From the NCBI RefSeq assembly GCF_014699035.1, contig NZ_JACXAA010000001.1:992001-1056000 (forward strand): a stretch of 64,000 nucleotides of DNA. Direction: 5' to 3'. Positions 25,860 to 35,091 of this stretch are shown here, piece after piece. The DNA comes from Spirosoma validum (GTDB lineage: Bacteria > Bacteroidota > Bacteroidia > Cytophagales > Spirosomataceae). A model generated the notes under the pieces. It made no database searches. It was given only the letters and a program-made list of their open reading frames with translations, and was not told where the DNA came from. The stretch's first letter is position 1; every line of letters begins with the position of its first letter. Made by a program: the position numbers and the translations under genes.

Positions 25860-27038
25860 ATGGATGCATACATTGTAGCCGGATACCGTACCGCTGTGGG
25901 CAAGGCTCCGCGTGGAGGTCTTCGTTTTACCCGCCCCGATGACATGGCGGCTGAAGTTATCAAGCATTTATTGAGCCAGGTTCCTAATCTTGATCCGGCT
26001 CAGGTAGAGGATCTGATTGTTGGTAATGCTGTTCCAGAGGCTGAACAGGGCATGCAAATTGCTCGTTACATTGCCCTGCTGTCATTACCGAAAAGCGTAC
26101 CGGGTATGACAATCAACCGCTATTGTGGCTCTGGATTGGAAGCGATCGCCATTGCTTCAGCTAAAATCCACTCTGGATTGGCGGATTGTATAATTGCCGG
26201 TGGTACAGAGTCAATGTCATTAGTGCCCGTAATGGGCTGGAAAACAGCCCTTAATTACGAAATCGCAAAATCTCATCCCGATTATTACATCGGTATGGGT
26301 CTTACTGCCGAGCAAGTCGCTCAACAATTTAAGATCAGTCGCGACGCCCAGGACGAATTCGCTTTTGAATCGCACCAGAAAGCATTGGCCGCGCAGAAAG
26401 ACGGTAAGTTCACCGATGAGATCGTTCCAATTAAGGTCAGCGAAACGTACTTCGACTCAGACAGTAATAAAAAGAAAACCCGTGAGTGGACGGTCGCCCA
26501 GGACGAAGGGCCACGCAAAGACACCAGCGCTGACGGTTTAGCCAAGTTGAAACCTGTATTTGCTGCGGGGGGATCCGTAACAGCGGGTAATTCATCGCAA
26601 ACATCGGACGGAGCCGCGTTTGTAATTGTTATGTCGGAACGGTTGGTAAACGAATTGAATTTACAGCCCATTGCCCGAATGGTTTCATACGCTACAGCTG
26701 GTGTTGAGCCCAAAATCATGGGTATTGGTCCAGTGGCCGCTATTCCCATTGCCCTCAAAAAAGCTAGCTTAAAGCAAGATGATATTGACCTGATCGAACT
26801 AAACGAAGCTTTTGCCGCTCAGTCACTGGCTGTTATTCAGGAACTGGGTCTTGACCGTAGTAAAATCAATCCAAACGGTGGGGCCATTGCGCTTGGGCAC
26901 GCGCTCGGTTCAACGGGCGCACGACTTTCGGTTCAGTTGCTGAATGAAATGCGTCGTCGTGATCAGAAATACGGCATGGTTTCGGCCTGCGTGGGTGGTG
27001 GTCAGGGCGTTGCGGGTATTTTTGAGCGACTGAATTGA
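25860..27038 (+). CDS. Acetyl-CoA acyltransferase (thiolase)
   Basis: A 392-aa thiolase that cleaves 3-ketoacyl-CoA to acetyl-CoA and a shortened acyl-CoA (or the reverse condensation). Active-site elements are the nucleophile Cys in NRYCGSGLEA (about residue 90), NGGAIALGHALGSTGAR with the catalytic His (about 346), and the second Cys in SACVGGGQG (about 378). Length and the pairing with acyl-CoA dehydrogenase favour a degradative (FadA-like) role. It shares an operator with the dehydrogenase at 27223. A terminator follows. Confidence 0.94.
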   Translation: MDAYIVAGYRTAVGKAPRGGLRFTRPDDMAAEVIKHLLSQVPNLDPAQVEDLIVGNAVPEAEQGMQIARYIALLSLPKSVPGMTINRYCGSGLEAIAIASAKIHSGLADCIIAGGTESMSLVPVMGWKTALNYEIAKSHPDYYIGMGLTAEQVAQQFKISRDAQDEFAFESHQKALAAQKDGKFTDEIVPIKVSETYFDSDSNKKKTREWTVAQDEGPRKDTSADGLAKLKPVFAAGGSVTAGNSSQTSDGAAFVIVMSERLVNELNLQPIARMVSYATAGVEPKIMGIGPVAAIPIALKKASLKQDDIDLIELNEAFAAQSLAVIQELGLDRSKINPNGGAIALGHALGSTGARLSVQLLNEMRRRDQKYGMVSACVGGGQGVAGIFERLN

Positions 27039-27066
27039 CCCAAAAAGTTCAACCAATATGTACTCT

Positions 27067-27113
27067 ACGACCGCTTAGCCTGCTAGATATGAGCTAAGCG
27101 GTCGTCGTTTTTT
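27067..27113 (+). terminator. Rho-independent terminator after the thiolase gene
   Basis: Perfect 13-bp stem ACGACCGCTTAGC (27067-27079) / GCTAAGCGGTCGT (27093-27105) followed by TTTTTT. Confidence 0.92.
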
Positions 27114-27144
27114 ATAAACGAATTCTTCTTGTTAAAATATTATT

Positions 27145-27160
27145 AGTATGCTTGCATACT
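27145..27160. promoter_or_regulatory. Palindromic operator 1 before acyl-CoA dehydrogenase
   Basis: AGTATGCTTGCATACT, a palindrome with 7-bp arms around a TT centre. It is the best copy of the three sites in the window. Confidence 0.75.
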
Positions 27161-27192
27161 ATTTTTAAAATGGCTTTATTTGTTAACGAATT

Positions 27193-27208
27193 AGTATGCA
27201 AGCATAAC
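27193..27208. promoter_or_regulatory. Palindromic operator 2 before acyl-CoA dehydrogenase
   Basis: AGTATGCAAGCATAAC, the same motif in the opposite orientation, starting 48 bp after operator 1 and ending 14 bp before the start codon. Binding here would block transcription or its start. Confidence 0.7.
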
Positions 27209-27222
27209 AAACTTCCCTAAAG

Positions 27223-29034
27223 ATGATTGCAACAGAGCCTAAAGCCTCTATTAAGGGTGGCGAATTTCTGATCAAAGAAACCGAAGCGGCACAGGTTTTT
27301 ATCCCTGAAGAATTTACAGAAGAGCAACAAATGATTGCGGCAACCTGTCGTGAGTTTTTGGAGCGTGAAATATGGCCGCGCTTAAATGAAATTGATAATG
27401 CGAAATCGCCTGAGCTAATTTCATCATTGATGGACAAAGCGGGCGAATTAGGTATATTAGGTACGTCGGTTCCCGAGCAGTACGGCGGTTTTGGGACGAA
27501 TTTCAATACATCGATGCTGGTTGCCGAAGTAACCGGTGCAGGGCACTCCTTCTCGGTAGCGTTGTCGGCGCACACGGGTATCGGTACGTTGCCCATTGTC
27601 TATTACGGCAACGAAGAACAAAAAGCGAAATACCTGCCTAATCTGGCTAGTGGCGAATGGAAAGCCGCTTACTGCTTAACTGAGCCCGATTCAGGCTCTG
27701 ACGCCAATTCTGGCAAAACAAAGGCTGTTCTGACCGAAGATGGTAAACATTACGTCCTGAATGGACAGAAAATGTGGATCACAAACGGCGGCTTTGCTGA
27801 TGTCTATATCGTTTTCGCCAAAATTGACGAAGACGGTAAAACTGACAAAAACCTCTCGGCTTTTATTGTTGAGAAGGGCTATGAGGGCATTACGATGAAT
27901 GAGCCGGAGCACAAAATGGGCATTAAAGGGTCTGATACGCGTCAGATTTTCTTTAATGATGTGCATGTACCCGTTGAGAATCTGCTGTCAGAACGGGGTA
28001 ATGGGTTTAAGATTGCGGTAAATATCCTGAATATTGGACGTATCAAACTAGGTATTGCAGCAGTTGGTGGATCAAAAGAAGTCATCAATAACGCGGTACG
28101 ATATGCCAACGAGCGCAAGCAATTTAAAACGCCCATTTCCCAATTTGGTGCTATTAAGCACAAACTGGCTGAAATGGCGTTGAAAGTGTATGCTTCCGAA
28201 ACGGCTTCGTATCGTGCCGGTCAGAACATTGATGATCTGATTGAAGACCTCAAGGCAAACGGTACCGAGGATAGCGCGGCCAAACTGAAGGCGCTGGAGC
28301 AATTTGCTATTGAGTGCGCCATCATGAAAGTGCATGGTTCAGAAGTGCTGGATTACGTTGTCGATGAAGGTGTTCAGGTGTATGGCGGCATGGGGTATTC
28401 GGCCGATGCGCCGATGGACCGTGCGTACCGTGATGCCCGTATCAACCGGATTTTCGAAGGCACGAACGAAATCAACCGGATGCTGATCGTCGACATGATG
28501 CTGAAGCGCGCGATGAAAGGAGAACTCGATCTGATGACTCCAGCCATGGCCGTTGCTAAAGAGATTATGTCGATTCCTGATTTTAATACGGACGAGGAGG
28601 AAGGGATATTCATCGCCGAGAAAAAAGTCCTGAAAAATCTGAAGAAAGCGGCTTTAATGGTGTCCGGTGCCGCTGTTCAGAAGTTCATGATGACGCTATC
28701 GAACGAGCAGGAGATTCTGATGAACGTAGCCGACATGGCTATTGAAATCTATGCTGCCGAATCGGTGCTGCTACGTGTCGAAAAGCTGATTGGCCTCAAA
28801 GGTGAAGATGCCGTTACGTTACAGAAACAAATGGCGTTAGTTTATCTGCATGAAGCTGTCGAGAAAGTGAATAACGCCGGTCGGGCGGCTGTTACGTCGT
28901 TTGCTGAAGGTGATGAATTACGCGGCATGCTGATGGGTATGAAGCGGTTCACGAAAATTGAACCAATGAATCTCAAAGACGCTCGTCGTCAGATTGCCGA
29001 TGCTATGATTGCCGAGAATAAATACATTTTCTAG
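27223..29034 (+). CDS. Acyl-CoA dehydrogenase, long form
   Basis: A 603-aa FAD enzyme for the first step of fatty-acid beta-oxidation. The dehydrogenase core (about residues 25-415) has AYCLTEPDSGSDANSGKT, MWITNGGFADVYIVFAK, and the C-terminal YGGMGYSADAPMDRAYRDAR ... FEGTNEINRMLIV. An extra helical C-terminal domain of about 180 residues makes it like the very-long-chain dehydrogenase type. Two operator copies lie in its leader. No electron-transfer flavoprotein or hydroxyacyl-CoA dehydrogenase genes are adjacent. Confidence 0.94.
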   Translation: MIATEPKASIKGGEFLIKETEAAQVFIPEEFTEEQQMIAATCREFLEREIWPRLNEIDNAKSPELISSLMDKAGELGILGTSVPEQYGGFGTNFNTSMLVAEVTGAGHSFSVALSAHTGIGTLPIVYYGNEEQKAKYLPNLASGEWKAAYCLTEPDSGSDANSGKTKAVLTEDGKHYVLNGQKMWITNGGFADVYIVFAKIDEDGKTDKNLSAFIVEKGYEGITMNEPEHKMGIKGSDTRQIFFNDVHVPVENLLSERGNGFKIAVNILNIGRIKLGIAAVGGSKEVINNAVRYANERKQFKTPISQFGAIKHKLAEMALKVYASETASYRAGQNIDDLIEDLKANGTEDSAAKLKALEQFAIECAIMKVHGSEVLDYVVDEGVQVYGGMGYSADAPMDRAYRDARINRIFEGTNEINRMLIVDMMLKRAMKGELDLMTPAMAVAKEIMSIPDFNTDEEEGIFIAEKKVLKNLKKAALMVSGAAVQKFMMTLSNEQEILMNVADMAIEIYAAESVLLRVEKLIGLKGEDAVTLQKQMALVYLHEAVEKVNNAGRAAVTSFAEGDELRGMLMGMKRFTKIEPMNLKDARRQIADAMIAENKYIF

Positions 29035-29056
29035 TTACTATCAATAACTAAATGAT

Positions 29057-29093
29057 CGCGAGCCAGCCCATAAGGTTGGCTCGCTGCTTTTTA
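29057..29093 (+). terminator. Rho-independent terminator after acyl-CoA dehydrogenase
   Basis: GCGAGCCA with GCC pairs with GGT and TGGCTCGC across a short loop, followed by a T-rich tract (29088-29092). Confidence 0.85.
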
Positions 29094-29169
29094 TAAAACC
29101 CTACTGACATACGGCTGTCACCATGTGAAGCGACCTTTGTTGCAGTCATTCACCAATCCCCAATAACCC

Positions 29170-29655
29170 ATGACAACGCAACTGTCGATTCCAGAAAACG
29201 CTTTATCTGTAAAAGAAACGCAGCCGTTTACCGCCCTCACGTTCACTACGCGCACTACGTTGCTAACCCTATCGCAATACGTGCCTAGCGTTGCTCAACA
29301 TCTATATCAGGAAGCCTCTCGCCTTAATCTTCATGCTGCCGGCCCCATTCAATGGATTTATACAGGTGCCAACAGCGATGAAACCAATGAATTTCAGTTG
29401 GAGATTGTCTTACCCATTAATCAACCGGGCGAGCCTACCGAGGAATTTTCGTATAACATATTTCCAGCCTTTCGGTGCGCAACTTATGTCTATACAGGCC
29501 CCTGGAGCGACTTTGGTGAGGTGTACGATGCGCTGTTTGCTCAACTTTATCGGAAGGGTTATCAGAGTGATGGTCACGTTCGGGAGATATATTCTGTTGT
29601 TGATCATGCGAATCCAGCGAACTGTGTGACAGAAATACAGATTGGTCTCGTTTAA
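29170..29655 (+). CDS. GyrI-like / AraC effector-binding-domain protein
   Basis: A 161-aa soluble protein made of a single GyrI-like small-molecule-binding domain: two beta-alpha-beta repeats with ETQPFTALTFTTRTT at the start, GPIQWIYTGANSDE, and FPAFRCATYVYTGPWSDFGEVYDAL, which is the typical Gly-Pro/Trp turn followed by a helix. There is no DNA-binding domain, so it is probably a ligand sink or hydrolase-type stand-alone domain. Single gene with its own terminator. Confidence 0.8.
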   Translation: MTTQLSIPENALSVKETQPFTALTFTTRTTLLTLSQYVPSVAQHLYQEASRLNLHAAGPIQWIYTGANSDETNEFQLEIVLPINQPGEPTEEFSYNIFPAFRCATYVYTGPWSDFGEVYDALFAQLYRKGYQSDGHVREIYSVVDHANPANCVTEIQIGLV

Positions 29656-29680
29656 ACTCAGTTTTGAACCGTAAACATGT

Positions 29681-29720
29681 AGCCCCGAAACTGGTAGAAA
29701 TTCCAGCTTTGGGGCTTTTT
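29681..29720 (+). terminator. Rho-independent terminator after the GyrI-like gene
   Basis: AGCCCCGAAACTGG pairs with CCAGCTTTGGGGCT, followed by TTTTT. It lies inside the long open frame of the next gene, which supports the later start at 29781. Confidence 0.85.
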
Positions 29721-29780
29721 ATGGAATCTGGTACGTATTCCATCTTGCGTAGCTTTATGACGTTCAACAACCGACAGTTC

Positions 29781-30959
29781 ATGAAAAATCAGCAATCCAA
29801 TTCCCGACGAACTTTTCTACGCAATCTGGGTGCAGGTGCATCGGCCTTATCACTCCCACTTCTCGGTTATGCCGATAATCAATTTGTCCAGCATGAATCC
29901 AGTGGACTTTACTCATTACGTACTGAGCTTGACGCTATGGGCTTAGCTCAGCCGGGACGAAAGCTAGGTATAGCACTCGTGGGCTTAGGCGGCTACAGCA
30001 CAAACCAGTTAGCTCCAGCTTTGCAACAAACCCAGAATTGCCGCCTGGCGGGGATTGTAACAGGCACTCCATCCAAGGCAGAGGAGTGGATGAAGAAATA
30101 TAATATTCCGAAGGCTAATGTCTATGATTACAAAACCTTTGATCGGATTGCTGATAACAAAGATATCGACGTCGTCTACGTCGTGCTGCCTAACTCGATG
30201 CACGAAGAATACGTAGTGCGGGCGGCTCAAGCGGGCAAGCATGTCATCTGCGAGAAGCCTATGGCTATTATGCCGAAAGCTTGTCAGAATATGATTGATG
30301 CCTGTAAAAAGGCAAACAAGCAATTGGCAATCGGTTACCGCCTTCATTACGAGCCATTTACGAAGGAAATAATGCGCTTGGGCCAGGAAAAAGTATTTGG
30401 CCCGGTTAAATTCGTAGAGAGTAGCGATGGTTTCCGGAGTGGCGATCCGAATCAGTGGCGTTTAAAGAAAAGTATGGCCGGTGGTGGGCCGCTTATGGAC
30501 GTAGGCATCTACGCCGTGCAGGGCGCGCGTTACGTAACAGGCGAAGAGCCTATTTCGGTGACGGCACAATTTGCGCCAAAAACAGATCCACAAAAGTTTA
30601 AGGACGTTGAGGAAACAATGTTCTGGCAGTTCGAATTTCCAAGCGGAGCAGTCTCCAATTCAACGACTAGTTACGCAGCAGGCGTTGAACGCCTTTACGC
30701 TTCCTGTGAAAAGGGCTGGTTTGAACTGGCACCTGCGTTCGGGTATGGCCCACTTAAAGGCCGAACCAGCAAAGGACCGATTGAACAACCCGTCGTAAAT
30801 CATCAGGCTGCGCACATGGATGGTGTCTGTAAAGACCTGCTCGATGGCAAAAAACTCCCTAATCACGTAACGGGTGAGGAAGGACTACGGGATGTTCGCT
30901 TGTTACAAGCCATTTACCAGGCCGCTGAAACGGGCAAAAAAATCAACCTGAAAGCTTAA
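29781..30959 (+). CDS. Gfo/Idh/MocA-family oxidoreductase with Tat signal
   Basis: Start at 29781 gives 392 aa beginning with a twin-arginine signal (NSRRTFLRNLGAGASALSL); the frame is open from 29664, but that region contains the preceding terminator. The Rossmann domain has GIALVGLGGYSTNQL, and the family signature CEKPMAIMPKACQNM follows; the second domain has GYRLHYEPFTKEI and GGGPLMDVGIYAVQG. It should be an exported NAD(P)-dependent sugar oxidoreductase of the glucose-fructose oxidoreductase type; the sugar is unknown. Confidence 0.9.
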   Translation: MKNQQSNSRRTFLRNLGAGASALSLPLLGYADNQFVQHESSGLYSLRTELDAMGLAQPGRKLGIALVGLGGYSTNQLAPALQQTQNCRLAGIVTGTPSKAEEWMKKYNIPKANVYDYKTFDRIADNKDIDVVYVVLPNSMHEEYVVRAAQAGKHVICEKPMAIMPKACQNMIDACKKANKQLAIGYRLHYEPFTKEIMRLGQEKVFGPVKFVESSDGFRSGDPNQWRLKKSMAGGGPLMDVGIYAVQGARYVTGEEPISVTAQFAPKTDPQKFKDVEETMFWQFEFPSGAVSNSTTSYAAGVERLYASCEKGWFELAPAFGYGPLKGRTSKGPIEQPVVNHQAAHMDGVCKDLLDGKKLPNHVTGEEGLRDVRLLQAIYQAAETGKKINLKA

Positions 30960-30989
30960 GATTCTGATAAACGAGCGACTCGCTTCTCT

Positions 30990-31022
30990 AAAAATAGCCC
31001 TCCTACAGAGGGCTATTTTTTT
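30990..31022 (+). terminator. Rho-independent terminator after the oxidoreductase gene
   Basis: AAAAATAGCCCTC pairs with GAGGGCTATTTTT across CTACA, with a T-rich end. Confidence 0.92.
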
Positions 31023-31094
31023 GGCTATAGCATTCTGGCACGCTGATCGTTTTTAGTAGGTATATAATTTAATAAGACAAATTCTAAATAATAT

Positions 31095-31126
31095 TTGATT
31101 TCACAATCACGTTTTCTTTACCTTTA
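31095..31126 (+). promoter_or_regulatory. Promoter of the haem-uptake locus
   Basis: TTG (31095-31097, in TTTG) and TACCTTTA (31119-31126), 21 bp apart, one mismatch to TAnnTTTG. No clear Fur box was recognised, though iron or haem control is expected. Confidence 0.5.
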
Positions 31127-31189
31127 CGCACTATTTATAATGAGTCTACATATTGATAGCTAGATTTAGGTGATCAGTTGGTAATACTT

Positions 31190-33490
31190 ATGAGCAATAC
31201 ATGTACCTATTTTCTCCTGCAACTAGGCTTACTTCTGTTTATGAGCGTACCTACGCTTCGGGCGCAGCAAACGGATGGGATTGGCATTGAAGGTATCATT
31301 TTATTACCGGATGGTACGCCGGGAGCATTGGCAACGGTGCAGATAAAAGGGACTAAGAAAGGAGCAACAGCCGACGGAAATGGGCATTTTTTCTTGTCTG
31401 ACATAGCTCCAGGAAAGCACGAATTACTCATCTCAATGGTCGGTTATGAGAGCGTTCGAGAACCTGTGTTTCTAGAAAAAGATAAACATACTCAATTTAC
31501 AACCCGCCTGAAACCGGCTAATACTCAACTAAATGAAGTTGTTGTAACAGGACAGTACGAACCTCAATCACTCAAAAAGTCGGTTTATAATGTACGCGTA
31601 ATCGATAGTGAGCGCATTCGCTTGCGAGCTGCCGTGAACGTAATGGGTGTGCTGAATAACGAATTGGGTTTTCGCTTTTCTAATGACCTTACGTTAGGAA
31701 CCAACGATGTGCAGCTAATGGGGATGTCGGGACGTAACGTAAAAATTCTGCTGGATGGCTTGCCCATGGTCGATCGGGGTGATACACGCGAAAGCCTGAA
31801 TCAGATCGATATTAACAGTATCGAACGTATCGAAATCGTAGAAGGACCCATGTCGGTTTCGTATGGGTCCGATGCGTTGGCCGGTGTTGTCAACATCATC
31901 ACCAAAAAACCAGGTGCTGAACGGCTTGGCATTACCGCCCGAGTCCAGGAAGAAACGGCTAACCAGGACTATAATTTTCTGGCTAATCAGGGAGTACACA
32001 TTCAGAATGCGGGCGTTACGTGGCAACAGAAAGGCTGGAATGCATCGGCTGGTATTACCAATAATACGTTTGGTGGCTGGCAGGGCCAATCTCTAGGCCG
32101 CACGAAAGACTGGCTCCCCAAAGATCAGTTGTTCGGTCATGGTAAGTTCGGCTACCGTACGGATAATACAAACATTTATTACCGGCTGGATGCGCTGAAA
32201 GAGAACTTGCTAAGTCAGGGGCCCGAAAATGAAAATACACACCAGGCTCGCGACCAGAAATATATAACGTATCGTTATGTCCATCAACTTCAGGGAGACT
32301 GGAAGCTCAGCGATCGGCTGCAACTAAATGGCCAGGCTTCCTACACGGATTACCAGCGCCGGACGCAAACGACGATTCTGGATGTAACAACGGGCCGACG
32401 TACACTTTCATTGGGTGAAGGCGAGCAGGATCTATCAAAATTTGCCAGTCAGACGTATCGCGCTACGGTATCCTATAAAGTTTCGTCGGCCGTTTCGTTG
32501 CAACCGGGTATTGACATTAATCTGGACGCAGCTTCGGGCGCGCGTATTTTGGGGGCGCCGACTATTAACGATTATGCTTTTTTCGTCTCTTCGACGCTCA
32601 ATCCAACAGCCAACATCAGCATTCGTCCGGGTTTGCGGTTCATCAAAAATTCGGTTTACGACGCCCCACCGGTTATTCCTTCCCTTAACACCAAATTCGC
32701 CCTCACGAAAAACCTGGATCTGCGCTTAGCTTACGCCCGCGGGTTTCGGTCGCCCGCGTTACGTGAACTGTATTTCAATTTCTTCGATGCCAGCCACTCG
32801 TTACGGGGAAACCCGAATCTGAAAGCTGAGCATTCGAATAGCTTCAATGGATCGCTGGTTTGGCAGGGAAGTGCCTGGTTTAAATCGACGCTCGGCTTTT
32901 TCTACAACGTCTTCAATAATCTGATCAGCTACGGTACCGACCCCAGCGACCCCCGCATTCAGATGAATATCAACATCGACAAATTCAAAACGACGGGTGC
33001 TACGTTGGAAAACGTATTCAGTTGGAAAGACCTCAGTGCTACCGTAGGCTTCTCTTACATTGGTCGCTACAATAACTTACTGACGGCTCCTGACACGACA
33101 ATGTATGCCAATCAGGTTCCTTCCTTCCTATGGTCGCCAGAGGTCAATTCGAACTTCACCTATGTCCTGCGAAAGATCGATACAAAGCTTAGTCTTTTCT
33201 ACAAATACTCAGGAAAACGCCCAACGTATCTGGCAACGGTAAATACCGACGGAGAAGTGAGGGCAACCCTAACTGAAATAGCACCTTTCCACTGGGCCGA
33301 CTTCACAATCACCAAAGGTCTTGGTAAGTGTCTGACACTCACGACTGGAATCAAGAACCTGTTCAACATTACGCGTCTAGCCAATACATCTACCGATACA
33401 GGCGGGGCTCATAGCTCGAGCGGCCCGGCTCCTGTAAGTTACGGGCGTTCGTACTTCCTTGGCCTTACGTTCCAGTGGTATAAAAACTAA
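31190..33490 (+). CDS. TonB-dependent haem receptor (HmuR-like)
   Basis: Start at the ATG 31190 gives 766 aa (a TTG at 31178 is an alternative). Signal peptide LLFMSVPTLRAQQ, then a carboxypeptidase-regulatory-like beta domain (about 30-110), a plug domain (NEVVVTGQYE ... IERIEIVEGPMSVSYGSDALAGVVNIITKKPG region) and a 22-strand barrel ending in FQWYKN. FRSPALRELYFNFFDASHSLRGNPNLKAE is the barrel signature found in haem and siderophore receptors. Its role in haem is inferred from the following genes: HmuY-like, HmuTUV-like and HemS-like. Confidence 0.88.
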   Translation: MSNTCTYFLLQLGLLLFMSVPTLRAQQTDGIGIEGIILLPDGTPGALATVQIKGTKKGATADGNGHFFLSDIAPGKHELLISMVGYESVREPVFLEKDKHTQFTTRLKPANTQLNEVVVTGQYEPQSLKKSVYNVRVIDSERIRLRAAVNVMGVLNNELGFRFSNDLTLGTNDVQLMGMSGRNVKILLDGLPMVDRGDTRESLNQIDINSIERIEIVEGPMSVSYGSDALAGVVNIITKKPGAERLGITARVQEETANQDYNFLANQGVHIQNAGVTWQQKGWNASAGITNNTFGGWQGQSLGRTKDWLPKDQLFGHGKFGYRTDNTNIYYRLDALKENLLSQGPENENTHQARDQKYITYRYVHQLQGDWKLSDRLQLNGQASYTDYQRRTQTTILDVTTGRRTLSLGEGEQDLSKFASQTYRATVSYKVSSAVSLQPGIDINLDAASGARILGAPTINDYAFFVSSTLNPTANISIRPGLRFIKNSVYDAPPVIPSLNTKFALTKNLDLRLAYARGFRSPALRELYFNFFDASHSLRGNPNLKAEHSNSFNGSLVWQGSAWFKSTLGFFYNVFNNLISYGTDPSDPRIQMNINIDKFKTTGATLENVFSWKDLSATVGFSYIGRYNNLLTAPDTTMYANQVPSFLWSPEVNSNFTYVLRKIDTKLSLFYKYSGKRPTYLATVNTDGEVRATLTEIAPFHWADFTITKGLGKCLTLTTGIKNLFNITRLANTSTDTGGAHSSSGPAPVSYGRSYFLGLTFQWYKN

Positions 33491-33573
33491 TCATTCCTGA
33501 CGAAACCGGACGCTTAACCACCAATTAATAAACCTAATTATCAAAGTTCCAGTCCCACAAAAAGTTAACTCAT

Positions 33574-34968
33574 ATGAAACGGATTATTGTATTCATGCTC
33601 GTTCTGGCGATAAGTGCGTTAAATGCCTGTAAGGAGAGTGATCCACCACTACCAGACAACGTAGTACAGTTTGAAAGCGCCGAACAGGGCCTGGATGCTG
33701 CCACGAAAGAAGCGACGATCAAGCTAAAATTGTCACGTGCTGTTGATGCCGCTACGCCCATAACCGTTCAGATAACGCCAACCGGTATCGCCTACGGAAC
33801 CCAGTTTACAACCACCCCGGCAGCGAATGGTAATGTCCTTGCACTAACGGTGCCAGCCGGTAGTAGCGAAACGTCGTTTAAACTGACGAAAACTGACAAT
33901 ATCTTCCTCAGTGGCACAGAAACGGTCGATCTGGCCATCGCGTCGGCAACAAGCCCCGTTTTAGTCGGTACGACGAAAAGCCTCAAAGTTAAATTCACCT
34001 CGATTGTTTCAACGGGTACTACGTTGACGCTTGACGGCGGAACAGGCGGTTCCAGCGCCGTAAACTCGGTGTTTGCCGATTTGAGCAATAATACTTCCAC
34101 ACCAATACGTCGGGCAGCCTGGGATTTAGGCTTTTATTCGGGTACCGACTTCCGGGTGATTCTGAATAACATGACGGGGGCAGCTGCTACGGCACTGAAC
34201 AAGACTGACTTGGCGCAGGTAACAGCCGCCGATACGGTAGGGCTGAATCTAGCTTTTAGCGGTACGAATCCCGATCCAGCAACGATGGTGCTGCTTGACG
34301 ATGTATCAGGCGATCTAACCAAAACGGTAATTGCACCCGTTTCGGCAACTGACGCCGAAAACAAAGTATATATCATCAACAGGGGTACGAGTGGCGGAGT
34401 AGCGGCCAAGGGCTGGATGAAAGTGCGCATACTACGTAATGGCACTACGGGCTATACGCTACAATATGCAGGAATTAAGGAAACGACATTCAAGACCGTT
34501 TCTGTACCAAAAGATGCGGCTTATAACTTCAAATTCGTGTCATTCGATACCGGAGCGGTAGTAGATGTAGAGCCTGCCAAGGCTCGATGGGATTTCGTCT
34601 GGACGGGTGCCATGTACAAAACCAACTTTGGCACTGCTGATGTTCCATACTATTTCGCCGATCAGATATTCATTAACCATCTGGGTGGTGTTACGGCTGC
34701 TGAAGTCATGACCAGCGCTGTTACGTATGATGCTTATGCCGAAAGTAACATTGCCACCACTACGTTCAAAAACGACAAAGTGGTTATTGGTTCGAACTGG
34801 CGAGTGGCTAGCCCGACACAAACGGGCGTAAGAACGGATCGGTTCTACGTCATCAAGGATGCCACTGGAAACGTTTATAAGCTGAAATTCATCAGCTTCG
34901 CTACACAAGACGGTGGCGAACGCGGCAAGCCTAAGGTTGAATTCAAGCTGGTTAAACAAGCAATCTAA
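33574..34968 (+). CDS. HmuY-like haem-binding lipoprotein, extended
   Basis: 464 aa with a lipoprotein signal (LVLAISALNAC, lipid Cys at residue 19). Residues about 30-145 look like a beta-sandwich of Calx-beta type (ATIKLKLSRAVDAATPITVQI). Residues about 170-464 resemble HmuY: RRAAWDLGFYSGTDFRVILNN and ARWDFVWTGAMY, with GAAATALNKTDL. P. gingivalis HmuY is about 216 aa, so this protein is roughly double length. It should sit on the outer surface and capture haem for the receptor. It follows the receptor gene by 83 bp. Confidence 0.75.
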   Translation: MKRIIVFMLVLAISALNACKESDPPLPDNVVQFESAEQGLDAATKEATIKLKLSRAVDAATPITVQITPTGIAYGTQFTTTPAANGNVLALTVPAGSSETSFKLTKTDNIFLSGTETVDLAIASATSPVLVGTTKSLKVKFTSIVSTGTTLTLDGGTGGSSAVNSVFADLSNNTSTPIRRAAWDLGFYSGTDFRVILNNMTGAAATALNKTDLAQVTAADTVGLNLAFSGTNPDPATMVLLDDVSGDLTKTVIAPVSATDAENKVYIINRGTSGGVAAKGWMKVRILRNGTTGYTLQYAGIKETTFKTVSVPKDAAYNFKFVSFDTGAVVDVEPAKARWDFVWTGAMYKTNFGTADVPYYFADQIFINHLGGVTAAEVMTSAVTYDAYAESNIATTTFKNDKVVIGSNWRVASPTQTGVRTDRFYVIKDATGNVYKLKFISFATQDGGERGKPKVEFKLVKQAI

Positions 34969-34974
34969 CAATAC

Positions 34975-35068
34975 GTAGCGTGGCTCTTCAGGCCGCGTAG
35001 CCGTCGGGCTAATGGGGTAGCCGAAAATTTTTAGCCTGACGGCTACGCGGCCTGAAGAGCCACGCTAC
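34975..35068. repeat. Large intergenic hairpin, hmuY-hmuT (type B)
   Basis: Arms 34975-35012 and 35031-35068 pair at 37 of 38 positions around an 18-nt loop. The arm begins GTAGCGTGGC and ends CCGCGTAGCCGTC. The middle word GGCTCTTCAGGCC is itself partly self-complementary. The inner CCGCGTAGCC, TTTTTAGCC and CGGCTACGC are shared with the unit at 50397-50506. Confidence 0.9.
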
Positions 35069-35091
35069 ATAAATACTATAAAACGATATTA

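Noticed and set aside
29664..29780. Longer N-terminus for the Gfo/Idh/MocA protein
   Set aside because: The segment contains the terminator of the gene upstream and precedes a clear Tat signal starting at 29781.
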